A DNA stretch of 54,916 bases from Chara braunii (taxonomy: Eukaryota > Streptophyta > Charophyceae > Charales > Characeae). Below the pieces are notes generated by a model. The model did not search any database. It was not told the DNA's origin and saw nothing but the letters and a program-made list of their open reading frames with translations. Of the stretch, positions 1 to 11,457 are shown piece after piece. The DNA lies in the NCBI GenBank assembly GCA_003427395.1, contig BFEA01000920.1:22283-77198 (forward strand), read 5' to 3'. The position numbers were made by a program, and so were the translations under genes. Position 1 is the stretch's first letter. The number at the start of each line of letters is the position of its first letter.

Positions 1-29
1 GGGGGGGGGGGGGGGGGGGGGGGGGGGGG
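1..29. repeat. Poly-G run at window start
   Basis: There are 29 consecutive G residues at the edge of the window. This is a homopolymer, quite possibly a read-end or assembly artefact, and has no coding meaning. Confidence 0.9.
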
Positions 30-157
30 AGAGTGATCGATCCGTTCGAACGGATGTTGACGCGATGTGGTTTCCGCCCAGTGCCCCCAATGCCAACACG
101 AAGAGATTCAACCAAGCGTGGGTAAACAGTGGGAGTAACTATGATAGGCAAACGCCA

Positions 158-640
158 TGGCATCTAATTAATGATGTGCATGAATGGATTAACGAGATTC
201 CGACTATCCTATCTACCAACGAGCGAAACTTCCATTAAGGGAAACGAGCTCAGAGGAAACGTTAGGAGCAGATTTCTCCGTGGTCTGATTAATGACGCAC
301 ACGAATGGATTAACGAGGTTCCCACTGTCCTATCCACCATCTCGCGAAAACACAGCTGAGGGGAACGGGCTGTGAGGAATCGACGGGGGAAGAAGCCAGT
401 GCCCCGTCATCTAATTAGTGACGCGCATGATTCCCAATCGCTATCTACCATCTTGCAGACTCACAACCAACGGAAACGAGCTTGGAGGTATCGACGGGGA
501 AAGAAGACTTTGTTGTGTTCGACTCTAGTTCGACTGCCATGCCCCGTCATCTAATTAGCCGCGCGCGTGAATGGATTAACGGGGTCCCCACTACTCCCAT
601 GTACCATCTTGCGGACTCACAGCCAAGGGAAACGGGCTGA
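158..640 (+). repeat. Degenerate tandem repeat, about 4 units of 120-140 bp
   Basis: Four units start near 161, 282, 408 and 548. Each begins with a version of CATCTAATTA followed by a GAATGGATTAACG-like stretch, a TCTACCATCT-like stretch and a GGGAAACGGGCT-like stretch. Spacing grows from about 121 to 140 bp. Short open frames here are by-products of the repeat. No protein family was recognised. Confidence 0.7.
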
Positions 641-754
641 CGGAGCGGAACCACGTGCACCAGCAGGAAGACGTGTGTTTGATCAACTAAGCTGGGCGGT
701 CGGGCTCGCTGGTAGGGGGGCGGACGAACCTGGCTGCGTGCTTTCATCGCGGTA

Positions 755-885
755 TCAGGACCAGACTGGACTAGACCAGATCAGACCGGTCGAAACCGGA
801 CCAGAACAGACTAGATCAGACCAGACCAGACCAGACCAGACTAGACCGGGCTCAGAACGGACTAGATCATACCAGACAAGACCAG
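755..885 (+). repeat. Short-period CCAGA tandem repeat
   Basis: A run of imperfect pentamers (ACCAG/CCAGA/CTAGA variants) follows the larger repeat directly. It reads as a decayed low-complexity minisatellite. The stretch from here to 1411 holds no recognisable gene. Confidence 0.7.
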
Positions 886-1411
886 ATCGGAACCGTCTTT
901 TCCTACAGTCGAAAGGGCCTTAGATTGGAGCCCGGACTCATGTCAAGAATCGGGCCTCATTGGGCCGCGGTGCTACTTCGGACTCGGAGAGCTCTAGCAC
1001 GGTTCCTTGGGGCTGATCGAGCGGTACCGACGACACCCTATTGGTCGCAGGGACCAGCGAAGTATACCGACACGTTCAATCTAAACACAAACTGCACTCC
1101 TGGACTGGCGTGAGGGAGGTTGTCCTTAGATAGGGTGTAGCACGTCTGCGTTGAACTTTATTGACTAAATAAAACAATTTTTTCGTTCTTTATACATTTT
1201 TGTGAGTCAACTCACACCTTGTTTCCTTACCTGACTCATTGTTGGATCTCGTAGGTTACAGAAGCCCGGAACTAGCCCTCCTGCGGGTGACAGACACGGG
1301 GCGGACATAGGGTTAGATCCGGAGGCTGGCAGATCCCTCCTACCGGTTGACATCACAAAGCAACTGGTTCCGAAAGCGTCCAGAGTGCAGCCTTTGCACT
1401 CTCGGCAGTGC

Positions 1412-2880
1412 TCACTTTTTGAAATGGGATTTTCCCTTGGCTTTAGTGGGACAATCTGTTTTGTGTATATCGCTGTTGCACCACAAACAGTATCGGTACT
1501 TGGTGTGTATCCTGTCGAAGGCCGAATTGGAGCCAGGGTTTTTGAGTTGCTGTTCCGGATTTGGCGGGGGGATGAAGAGGTGTTTGTCTTCGCTTTGCCA
1601 CGTCATCGAACCGTGGTCGGGCGACCACTTTCCTGGGCAGGTGCTAACGTATCTCCCAGCCTTGTTCGAATTGGTCGGCATTGTTGATGTGACCACGACC
1701 ACTTTTAGGGGATGCGGATCTTTGCTCTGGCCTGTGGAATTGCGGGCTTCCGTGTTCGTCACAATGACTTTCGAGGCCTTGTTGAAGAGCAACTCAGTCG
1801 TGGTGAGTGTTTTCGCAACTTGCGTTAATGCATTCTGCAATGCCGTCATGACCTCGTAATGAAGTGTTTGACACCGTGAACTTGATCGACAAGTCAGACG
1901 TGAATGCCAAGCGTTGGTACTCGACGATCCCCTGACTGACAAGAAATTCTGATGAAACTTTTGCAGTTTCTCCATCGCCTGAAGCTCGGGTAGTTCCACT
2001 TGGAATCGCGTGTGCCTTGTTGCAGTGAGGTCTTTCCAGTTGTTCTTCATGTGCAGCTCGGAGATGACCACCTTCTGTGTAGCCAAGAGGTTGTCAAGCC
2101 ATGCATGACATGCGCCGCCCAACCGGTGATACAAAAAGGGATGCCAATTGACGCCTCTCTCCTTGTACATGTCCAAACGCAAGTCGAATTGCTTCCAACA
2201 TGGAAGTTGATCGGTCTTCCATGCGTCGCAAAACAACGAAATATCATCCAACTTAGGTACGCGTTTGGCAGACGTCGAGGCTGGACTTGCGGCTGCTGCA
2301 TGAATCTGTTGTTCCAACAACTGATTGGTATGTTGTTGTTGCCGCGTCGTGTCCTTGACGATGCCCATGTCCACCTTTAATACGTTGGCCCGATCCGCCA
2401 ACTTGGAGGGTCCAACGACTACGTTTGCGGCAGACTGTTATTCAAGTCTATGCACGCGGATGCGCAGGTCGATAATTGTTTGAGCCTGTTGTGTGACCAA
2501 CGTGTCTAGCTGCTTTAGCAACATATCTAGGCCAAGGATGTCCTCCTGTAGGGCTGCGCATGTTGAAACTGGATTGGTCGCATGTGCATACGCGTTGGCA
2601 ATGCTGCACACAGCCTTGGGGGCCTCCTTGCCTTTCGCAACCGCTTCCCATTCGCAGGCGATAACTTCTATGTCCTCCTCCTCGCAAAAAAATGTGTTTT
2701 GGCGTTCTCGTTATTTCTCATTTGCATGCTTCTTTACCGCTTCAACATTCGCCTGCTGCTGTTGCTTAGTGAGGAGACGCTGTTTTTCTACCTCCTCCTC
2801 TTCCTTTTTCCTTGGGGCAGTAGGCGCATCTACCTGCTTCTTCCACTTGGCTAATTGGTCCAACACGCGGGCCAAGTAGG
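1412..2880 (-). pseudogene. Ty3/gypsy gag (element B), broken
   Basis: This is a capsid-type gag on the minus strand. The better preserved part (2401 to 1412) contains a retrotransposon-gag core, with ACHAWLDNLL and a downstream RFQVELPELQAMEKL-type stretch. It aligns by eye with the gag of element C (ACQAWLDNLL, RFQVEPPEIKAMDKL). Near the C-terminus a knuckle-like CLWCNSDIHKTDC has C-X2-C-X4-H-X3-C spacing, one residue short of the usual C-X2-C-X4-H-X4-C that element C retains. Upstream (2880-2402) a charged, glutamine-rich coiled-coil-like N-terminus is readable, interrupted by stops near 2700 and 2430. No protease or polymerase follows. I infer a truncated, inactive element of the same lineage as element C. 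Confidence 0.8.
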
Positions 2881-2949
2881 CATCCTCCGTTTCCTCTTGC
2901 CCCTACTCCATATTCCCGTCCATGATCGGGTGACGGCTGGCATATGCCG

Positions 2950-3080
2950 CAGGAGCCAGTGCAAAGGGCTGACGTGGCACTGGCTGCTACTATCGTGACA
3001 CCAATTGGCTGTAGACGTGGCACGACTGTCGTGGCCTGCTCACGCAGCACCGTGCTAACGTGGCAACTCACCAATGCCAC
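2950..3080 (-). other. Element B leader, shared with element C
   Basis: On the minus strand, ATTGGTGAGTTGCCACGT followed by CACGTC-type repeats matches the sequence at 37378-37470 upstream of the element C gag. In both copies a CA dinucleotide and a T precede TGGTGAGTTGCC, so this could be an LTR end plus primer-binding site, or simply a conserved 5' leader. Confidence 0.5.
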
Positions 3081-3089
3081 AACAGTGGA

Positions 3090-3728
3090 GAAGAAAACAT
3101 AGATGGGGAAGGAGGGGAAAAGAGAATTGGGCAGCGTAGATGGGGTCGGTGGGAGATGAGAGAGTGATAAGGCTAACTCTTCCCTACCCCCATGGGATCA
3201 TATTGATCGCCCAGCTATTAAATTTTAGAAAAGTTCGAACGTCGCTTTTCAAAAAAAATGAGAAAAATTCAAAATGACACATTCGATAGGTCTTTCAATC
3301 CCCAAAGTCCGGAAGTTGCAATAACTAAATAAGTAAATAATAATATTTCAAACTTCAAACTACAGATGCAACGAAAAAACTAAACAATTGAATTGCAATT
3401 TTTTTTTGCAAGTTCGGAAATTTTTGAAAAATAATAAAATTGGAATAATCCAGATGAGAGTAAACGCAGCAATTAACAATTTTGAGACGTGAAATCCCCA
3501 AAACACAACTGTGAAGAGATATTTAGAGGGGGGGGAATTTTTTTTTTGAAATATCATAGCAGCGAAAAATTTGAATTAAAAAAAAAATAAAGGAAATTGA
3601 AATTTCAGCTACCAATTAACGTATTATTAAGAATCTACAAAGAAACAAATCAGCGCAAAGAGAGAATTATGAAGTTCAATGTATATATTTTCGGAATTTA
3701 CTGTTAGGTAGAAATCACGCATCGGATA
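3090..3728. other. AT-rich segment without a recognised gene
   Basis: This A/T-rich sequence with many A and T runs separates element B from the truncated integrase end of element A. I see no motif, terminal repeat or convincing reading frame in it. Confidence 0.6.
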
Positions 3729-4249
3729 TTAATCTATAGACACTGAGTCTCCGGGTCCTTCTGGGATAGGCAATGGTCTGAGAAAACCTAGAGGGGCTCG
3801 CGTAGTAGTCTTGTTCCTTTGGCGTACTTTACAACTGCGTACGTATTCTATGCAGTCGGACTTCATACCAGACCAAGTGTACGCACGTATGAGGTTGGCT
3901 AATGTCCTCTGCCAACCGAAATGTCCCTCTGTATCATGGCATTGCCCTAAGATCAAACTTAGGATCTCTTCGCTGTTGGGAACGCATAAACGGTCGAGAA
4001 CATTAGTCTTCTCAAATAACAAGTCGTATGTAGTGCGGTAATTTGGTTCTGATTCTGGTGCCTCCTTAACTCTCTTGAGGAGGTCGGTATACATAGCGTC
4101 CTGCGCATACACGCTTCTTTGACTCTTTGTTGCAGGTCTCTCCCTATATCCAGATAATGTACTATCGCTCCAAAGTAGTCTGATCTCTTACCCGGAGCGT
4201 GTGCAACTACATTGTATTTTCCCTTGACTGGTTTGAGCTCAAAGTCATA
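3729..4249 (-). pseudogene. Integrase N-terminal zinc-binding domain (element A), truncated
   Basis: After RNase H the frame continues through a linker into the HHCC-type zinc-binding domain: a CHDTEGHFGW stretch supplies the two histidines, and VRSCKVRQRNK is where CxxC is expected. The second cysteine is replaced by arginine (CKVR), which should abolish zinc binding. The frame ends at SVSID, matching the start of the integrase core (the first catalytic Asp), then a stop at 3729. Where gypsy elements normally show an ADALSR-like motif, this copy has AHAPGK. A TAG at 4250-4252 separates this part from RNase H. Confidence 0.75.
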
Positions 4250-5793
4250 CTAATTTATCTCTGCGACCCACCTAGTTAGCTTTGGTGTCATCTTGGCCTG
4301 CGTTTTCAGCCACCTTAGCGTCTCGTGGTCTGAATATACTTTGAAGTGTCTCCCAAGCAAGTAGTGCTTCCAATGTTCTAACGCTTGCCTAAGAGCGTAG
4401 AGTTCCCTCTCGTAGGTGGATGTCGCTACCTTTTCCCAAGGCATCCTAGCAGACATGAACTCTACGAGTCTGTATCCATTACCATCATCTTGCTGTAGAA
4501 CAACACCTATGCCACACCGACTTGCGTCAGTGGTGACGACGAATGGCAACGATGGATCGACTACCTTGAGGACAGGGTACTCTATTATGGCCCGCTTTAA
4601 CTTCTTTAGGGCCATTGTGCAATCTTTATCCCACTTCCAAATTGCCTCTTTCTTTAACAACTTGCGAAGGGGAGCAACGATGGTGGAGAAATTCCTGACG
4701 AACTTTCTATAAAAAATTGTCAACCCTAAAAACGACTGCAACTCTCTGAGTGTGCGGGGAGTCGGGCAATCTCTCTTATCGCTGCTATCTTAGTGTCCTC
4801 ATGCTTTATGCCATCTCCATCTAGAACATGGCGCAGGTATAAAACTTGTGTCTTGACCCACTCACACTTCTTCGCATTGATCTTGAAGTTAGCTTCCCTC
4901 AACTTCTTCAAAACCTGCCTTAGATGACCCTCATGCTCCTGGAGGGTATTACTAAACACTAAGATGTCATCTAGATATACAACTACAAATCTATCTAACC
5001 ACGACCTAAACAGGTTATTCATAAAGCGCTGAAATATTGCTGGCGCGTTGGTTAGTCCAAAGGGCATCACTATAAACTCATAATGCCCACATCTGGTCCG
5101 AAACGCCGTCTTGTGCTGATCATCAGGATGGACCTCTATCTGATGATAGTTTGACTTCAAATCTATCTTAGAGAAGTATCTGCAGCCCTGCACTCGATCC
5201 AACAAATCATCTATTCGAGGCGGCGGTTCTGCATTTTTCACTATGATGGCGTTGATACCCCTATAGTCTATGCACATTCTCAACTCTCCCTCCTTCTTGG
5301 GGACAAACAAAACAGGTGTTCCGAATGGAGATGAGCTGGGGCTAATCCAACCCTTCTCGAGGAGCTCATCTAATTGCTTTCGCAACTTCTCTAACTCCCT
5401 TGACGACATTCTATACACCGCTCCTTTGGGAGTTCTACTGCCAGGTTCTATCTCAATCCGATGTTGGATCAGCCGCTGCACTACTCCTGTATGTGGCTCA
5501 GACCGATCTGCATACTCTTCCAGCAACTTGGCAATACGAGGGTCTATGGACTCTTCAGACTTAGGCTCAGTAACTGGCCTAACATAGGCAACGAAAACCT
5601 GTTCTTCTAGCTTCTCCTTCTTCACTAATCTTGTGAATGCAGGAGCGCTAAGGCAACAATGTGCTAAGGGGTTCTCTACCCCTGACACATGAAACACGCG
5701 GGCAGTCTTGACTCCACCTGAAGGACTAGGGAGCCTACACTCATGCTCTCTCAGATGAAGTGTGACCCCTGCTCCCTCTCCCCAATCCATCAT
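4250..5793 (-). pseudogene. Reverse transcriptase and RNase H (element A)
   Basis: The reverse transcriptase reads continuously from 5793 to about 4740. Motifs in order: KGWISPSSSPFG, RMCIDYRGIN, YFSKIDLKSNYHQI, a YEFIVMPFGLTNAPAIFQ block, then VVYLDDILVFS with the catalytic YLDD. A frameshift near 4740 moves the frame. The next segment is the connection and RNase H domain, with FLGLTIFYRKFV, VVTTDASRCGIGVVLQ (first catalytic Asp), YERELYALRQAL (Glu) and KVYSDHETLRWL (Asp). These proteins copy the element RNA into cDNA inside virus-like particles. The frameshift makes the copy non-functional. Confidence 0.88.
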
Positions 5794-5828
5794 GATTCCT
5801 AGGACTATATCAAACGGGAGGTTGTCTT

Positions 5829-6218
5829 CTACGAGGAGAGTACCTTCCCAGCTTTGTCTAGGCGAAAATAAGCCTGGACTCCCTCGACTCGCATTGTGCG
5901 ATTGTCTGCGAGGATACTTACTATAGGTCCCTCTAACTTTCGGACCTTTAGATTCAGCTTCAACTTTTGTAGCGCTTTACGACTAATATAGCTACGGGTA
6001 GCCCCACTGTCTATAAGGGTCCCCACTCTACCTCTAAAAAATTCCATGTCTACCAATACTAGCTGTTTTTTCTCATTCTTTTTCATCTTGGCCCATACAG
6101 GCATCCTCTCCTTCAGCTCTTCCGCCACGCCTTTAAGGAAAGTGCCTAGAGAGACCCTAAGGCAAGCAGTCTCTGGACAACTTTCTAGGCACTGGCCAAC
6201 AACCTTTGCCATAGACAC
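5829..6218 (-). pseudogene. Retropepsin-like aspartic protease (element A)
   Basis: The 129-residue open frame contains LIDSGATRSYIS with the aspartic protease active-site triad D-S-G, followed by a conserved ILADNRTMRVEG-type loop. In family members the domain continues to an FDIVLG-like motif; here that motif is readable just downstream in another frame (about 5800), so a frameshift separates it from the rest. The protease normally processes the gag-pol polyprotein. It lies between the gag zinc knuckle and the RT, as expected. Confidence 0.8.
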
Positions 6219-6328
6219 ATGTGGGTTGGGAGATTCTCTATGGTGCGCGCACTCTTCTCCACATGGTCTAGGGGTAAGGGCAGTCGCGACCCCTGCCGGC
6301 GGTTGCCTTTTGCTGCCTGTGCAGCAAA

Positions 6329-8152
6329 TCAGGCCTCCCTATATTTTGGGCAGTATTTGATAATATGACCCGGATCACCGCAGTATATACACTGATCTTG
6401 GTCTATCCTTTTCTGCCAGATTTTTTGATCGAGACCCAAATCCTCCCAAGGTCTGGCCTGTGGCAAACCCGGATGCCATCCGCTTCTTCTATAAGGTGAC
6501 CGATTGGAACGTGGACGATTTTGCGGGGGACCTTGACCCCTACCTCCCTCTTGACGGTTTCCCCTGCCGCCAACCCCCTGATCGTCCTGTCCTCGGCCAC
6601 TTGAGGCCCGACCCCCTTGGCCCCGGCCTCCTCCTCTTCCTTGCGGCCTCCCTCCAGCTGCGACAACAGCATAGGACCTCCCCTGACCCACACTCCTGTC
6701 TTCCTCTTCGAGGCCCCACTCTATCTCACTGGACAGGACCTCCTCCATTCCTCCCTCATCCAAAGTCGGGATTAGGCTATCCTTCCCTTTAACCTGCCCT
6801 GAAATGGTATGGCCCTTCTACTTCTTACCTTTCTCAAAATCTCTATGCCAAAAGGACTTCACTGGCGTCGACTGGGCCTCATATGCTACGGCGTCACAAC
6901 TTAATTTATCGTAAGTCATACCCTGTTCTCGTGACTTGTTGTAGAAATGCCCGTGCAAACTCTCGGGCATCGCTCTATGAAATAACTGAACCAACTGTGG
7001 CTCAGTGACCCCATGGTTAGGGACTACGACAAGCTAATCCATGGCCCCCTTAAGTGCCCTTGCATTCTTCCACTGTCGTGTATGGATGGTCTGGAGCTCG
7101 TCAGACGCCTTAATTCCTTTGCTTACATCCGCGAAACGTTCGCAAATCAACTTTAGGAATTCGCTGAGGGGAGTGATGGTGGAGTACGCCACCATGTCAT
7201 TATCACATTTGGCGGCGCGGGCTAACGATCTGGCGAAGCTAGATGCTTCGTCCCTAAGGGCGTGGAATGCGATGAGAACTTGCTCTTCAGGAATTATATG
7301 TTGGAGGTGTACGTAAGAGTTAATATTTGCCTCCCATTTATCGAAAATTCCCTAAGGGCGTGGAATGCGAATCACGTAAGAGTTTCTTGTTGTAGGCGTC
7401 AAGAAACTTGACTTTGACTCGTTCCCTACGCGGGCGTGCCTCCTCCTCCTTTGGAGCTGCAAGCTTGGCGCCCTCTATAGCGCTAACACAAAACTATTAT
7501 GTGTTCTTCATACGGGCCTGCATCACATTGCCCATCTGCATCAGCATGTCGTGGGCAAAGTCCCTGAAGCCTACTCGGATGGACTGTAAGGCTATATCAT
7601 GGCCCCTGGAAGTATGCATTTATTCATGTTGGGCGCGAATCAATACATCTATATTCTTTGCGATCGTGTCCAACTTCTTCTGTACGTCCTCTTGGGCTAG
7701 CGCCTGTGTATGCTGTTCTGCTGCGACTGCTAATTCCTTCTCCAACTCAGAAGCCGCCGCTATGCGCCTCCTTCTTTGCCTTCTCAACCGCAATTTTCAC
7801 TCCATTTTCTTCTCCTCCTCCAGGGCCTGTTGTTCTAGCGGGTCTTCCAAGGCCTTCATCTCCGCCCAAACAGCATCCCTCTCGTCTTGGGGGATGTACA
7901 TCGTTGCCTCTTCATCCTCCCCCCGAGATAAGTTAGTCACCCACTCTGAGACCATCTTCTCAATTAATTCTCATCATCATTGACCCCACTAGATTCCCCT
8001 TTTTCCTCTCTCCTTGCCGTCCTCACCAGGGGTATCTCTTCCCCTTCTTCTTCTTCTTCTTCTACTTTTTTGAGTTGTCCCTCCTCTTCTTTCTTCGCCT
8101 TCACCATCTCTTCCTCAAGCTTTTTCTACTTCACCGCCTGTGCTTCTAACAT
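6329..8152 (-). pseudogene. Ty3/gypsy gag (element A) with CCHC zinc knuckle
   Basis: A start ATG at 8152 is followed by a Lys/Glu-rich coiled-coil-like N-terminus (about 8150-7400), a capsid core readable at about 7330-6830 (EFLKLICERF and downstream blocks), and a Gly/Arg/Gln-rich tail ending in the zinc knuckle CIYCGDPGHIIKYC (C-X2-C-X4-H-X4-C) near 6360. At least six in-frame stops and some frame changes interrupt it. A short local duplication (CCCTAAGGGCGTGGAATGCGA at 7252 and 7350) lies within the gene. Open frames on the plus strand over 6460-7983 are shadows of this gene. Confidence 0.8.
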
Positions 8153-9161
8153 GGGGTAGTGCTTGTTCCACCACGTGTGTCAACCATGGTGACAGGTGTA
8201 CAACCGGACAACAGTTCCACTCCTCACCACTTAGACTCTCACCCCCGGACTGACTTAATTTAAGTCTAACTAAGGACCACATAATCCTGGAAGGACCTTG
8301 TCAACTATGGTCTCTAGCCTGACTCTACTTCTAGGCTGTCACTACAGGACTTACTGCTGATCAGGAGGCATTTAAGGAGATCCCCCGTAACTCCTCAGGA
8401 ATTATTTAACGTCGCAAACAGGACGACGGGATCAACAAGTTCTCTCAAGACTTAGACAGCTTGTTGTGCAGCCCACAGCTTGGATTTTGGGCCTACTGTG
8501 CCACACCGAGCACCCCGCCGGTCTGTACCGGTCCTTGGGAGGGTTCGTGTCCTCCACGTCAGTCGAGTCGTCAGACACAACCTTTAGCTCTACTCAGCCC
8601 GTGTGGGTTTGGTCAACAAAGCTCTATGACCACATACACAGAGTACACCTGGACAAAAGAGACTCGATGCAGAAAGAATAGACAGACTGACTCAGCAAGT
8701 ATCATGGCGTGTGTGCACATCCATAGGGCGAGGGGATAGGCTGAAGGCTTGGCAAGAGTATACCAACTCCAGCTTGGTCAAACTTTATGGTCAACAACTC
8801 CGGTCAATGCCCTGGTCGCCACCTTGGTCAACACCAATCAACGCTCTGGTCAACTCTGGTAAGTACCTCGAGGCTCGATCACTTTGGCTATGGCCGCTAA
8901 CCTTCGTTCTTACCTCCCTTCACCTTCCTTCTTTGTCCTCCCTCGGCGATGGCTTATTTATCGCCTCTCTCTCTATCTTCTTCACCCCTTGGTATGGCTT
9001 CCCTTTCTCCCTTATTCGTCTCTCCTTCCTCCTCCACCTCAATTATGATTCTCTCCCTCTCTTCGTCCCTTCTCCCTCCTCTTTACTCGTCTTCTCTGTG
9101 TCCGAGCTCGACAACTATGACCGCCACATTTTTCCTTAGACCGCACAACAACCTTGTATCG

Positions 9162-9164
<3 letters not shown>
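8153..9164. other. Element A leader side and unassigned sequence
   Basis: This is upstream of the element A gag start on its strand. Around 8765-8870 there is a degenerate repeat of TGGTCAAC-like words. From about 8890 the plus strand becomes pyrimidine-rich, leading into the CT microsatellite. No LTR boundary or gene was recognised. Confidence 0.4.

Positions 9165-9226
<62 letters not shown>
9165..9226. repeat. (CT)31 microsatellite
   Basis: An uninterrupted CT dinucleotide run. Arg/Glu- or Ser/Leu-rich open frames crossing it are artefacts of the repeat. Confidence 0.98.
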
Positions 9227-9229
<3 letters not shown>

Positions 9230-9369
9230 CGTCGTTGTCTTCTGTGCAGGTTCGTGGCACCCTCCTTCAATGGTGCGGCTATGGCAAACCTTTCTCCTTT
9301 GTGGGCGCGGGCTGCGCAGCTGCATCTATGGCACCATACTTTGCACAACGGCGATGGTGCGTGGCGTGG

Positions 9370-10036
9370 CATCCTTGGCGCATGGACCATGCTGATCTGC
9401 GCTCCGCGCGGCTGATCTCAGCCGCGTGATCCCGCGGATCGTGCGGCCGGGATTGGCCGCGCCCGACCGTGGCAGCCCACGACTGCTCCAAAAGGAGTTG
9501 GCCCAGTGGGGCAAGGTTGGGCTCGATCCCGGTATCAGCCAGGTGACAGTTCGATACGGTACCTACTAGGCTAGCTCCTATTTCACGCTGGAATAGGAGA
9601 AGTTTGCCCATATGAAGAGTTTCGCTGCTCAGTAGGTCGCCTGCCTGTGGCCCAGCAGGCTTTACCCCGCCAGCCTGGACCTTCCCTCGCAGCAGGCTGC
9701 CTGTCTGCGGCTTCCACGAGTGCCCAATTGGGAGGGTCTCGACATCGATCTGTTAGCCCCCCCATTGGCTTCTTATTCATACTCCCCCTGCGTCGCGGCC
9801 CTTTCTCCGGTGAATCTTTCTTTTTAGCCTGCTTAGGCCCTGAATCGCGCGGCTTAACGCACGATTGCGGCGTTGTTGGGAATCGTGGACGACAAGTCGT
9901 ACCGCTGACTCCCCCTGTTTTGATCGAACGTCAATGACGTCATACGTCAACGACGTATGGTTTTAGGTTTCTCAGTTATAGGGTTGGTCTGAATAAAATT
10001 TTGACAAACATCAGTCTCCTCAAGTCCTTCAATTAA
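9370..10036 (+). repeat. Dispersed repeat R, copy 1
   Basis: About 667 bp matching 15860-16572 in the same orientation, from CATCCTTGGCGCA to CCTTCAATTAA. It contains a GCTCGATCCCGGTATCAG stretch near 9530, a TGACGTCA palindrome (9935-9942) and a polyadenylation-like TGAATAAA near 9990, close to the 3' boundary. The combination of promoter-like and poly(A)-like signals near one end suggests an LTR or another retroposon terminus, but I found no coding part. Confidence 0.75.
9935..9942. promoter_or_regulatory. TGACGTCA palindrome (bZIP/CRE-type site), repeat R copy 1
   Basis: A perfect TGACGTCA followed by two further ACGT cores (TACGTCAACGACGT). Plant bZIP factors of the TGA class bind TGACG pairs. 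The same arrangement is conserved in copy 2. Function is inferred only. Confidence 0.4.
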
Positions 10037-11457
10037 TGACTTTCACGTTATTCATCATTTACTTAAACGGTCAGGATTCCTATGAAAGTTTCATGTGAAA
10101 GCAACGATCACAATACACAACAATTTGAATGATCGTTTGAAACTAAGTCGAAACTTTTCCACCAACATATAACAATATAACAACAAAACTGGATTTAGCC
10201 TCCAGAAGCCTTAATTCCATACGACAAAACTTGATTTAACCTCCAGAAGCCTTAACTCAATACAACTCATAAGTGAATGGAATGATACCACATTTTGCCT
10301 CTGGCAAGCCTTATCCTAACTTAGACCCATGTCTAGCCCCTGGAAGCCTTCAATTTAAAGGAACTTTTTCAGAATGATCCCAGCATCATCCCACTGGCGG
10401 GCACTCAAAAACTTTTTGTCTTTCTGAATGGTACCGGAAGCCCTCTGGATAGATCCAAGATTAAATTCATTTGGTTGATAGCTTTGTTGCACTTGAGTAG
10501 AACTAAAGTGAATCAGGAATAACCCATGACAGGCCTCTCAAGCGTATCAACCTCCTGGAAGTTGTTCCGACGAAGTCTGAACGAACCATTTAGAGAGAAA
10601 TCATTCATCCAAAGTCCCTCGTCCAAGCTTGAAACTCACCCCAATCCACATAAGTTACCATGGTCTTTACTTCTGAATTCCTTGTGATATGCATCGAGAA
10701 GTGGTGTAATCCTCTTACAGGATAGCATCTCGACATCAAGCCCCGCTTTAGATTCGAGCCTCACCACATTCCCTCCGATTTCAGTTCTGCGACCTTATCA
10801 ACCCCTCGCACATAGAGTAGGACAGCCCCACCTCGTACAACCGAGGCTGATCAGACCCCAACCATAGAGATAAGGTGACTTAGTTTGAAAAGAGGTTAGG
10901 TGATCACTTCTCTCCTCATGGCAAACAATAGTCGCCTAAACTTACATGCCGTGTTTTAACAAGACCTCAATACCTTCCTCCCTTTCAATGATAGTGTAGT
11001 CCTCCTTCCTTAAACCACTCAGGGTTCAAAGGACAACATCCCACTATGGACCAGGAGCATAGCTCCGGCGCATGCCTCACTGCTACCTACGGAGCTCACA
11101 AATTCATCAGAAAATTATCGTGACATGATAACAGATATACAATCATCTCATTCATGACACAAAGATCACGCATTATATTCAAAATCGACTAACAACAATA
11201 CAATTTACAACAATTTACAACTAACGCCCTCACATGGAATTTCATAAGGATTCCTTGTTCATCATCTCCCAATTACAACGAGAGTTTATCCATGTCACAC
11301 AATGAAACGAACTTAGCAAAAACCACGTTGTAAAATATCACATAAAATCAACAATCAATTGATAATGACCCGAAGTTAATCGAGTAATAACTGACTGATC
11401 CCTGAAAAACATGAGTGTAGATAATGAGATCCCTAAAATAACGGAGCCAAGATAAAT
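10037..11457. other. AT-rich sequence with a degenerate CTCCAGAAGCCTTA motif
   Basis: No gene recognised. Between about 10198 and 10560 a motif resembling CTCCAGAAGCCTTA recurs in decayed form (near 10200, 10240, 10297, 10336 and more weakly later). The remainder is AT-rich with no open frame of note. It may be the non-coding part of the retroelement whose zinc knuckle lies at 11458-11745. Confidence 0.4.

Larger units (their letters stand above)
3729..8152 (-). mobile_element. Ty3/gypsy retrotransposon A, internal region, 3'-truncated
   Basis: The order on the minus strand is gag (8152-6329), retropepsin (about 6218-5829), reverse transcriptase (5793-4726), RNase H (4741-4250) and the integrase zinc-binding domain (4249-3729). 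That order, with RNase H before integrase, defines Ty3/gypsy. The integrase stops at the expected first Asp of its catalytic core, so the rest of integrase and the 3' LTR are missing. No LTR pair was found. Each gene carries stops or frameshifts, so the copy is dead. Confidence 0.85.

Noticed and set aside
158-900. CRISPR-like array
   Set aside because: Units are long, degenerate and lack constant repeats with unique spacers; the host is eukaryotic.
6460-6792. A plus-strand Pro/Leu-rich protein
   Set aside because: Antisense shadow of the Gly/Arg-rich gag tail of element A.
7408-7983. A 191-residue plus-strand protein
   Set aside because: It is the antisense shadow of the element A gag N-terminus.
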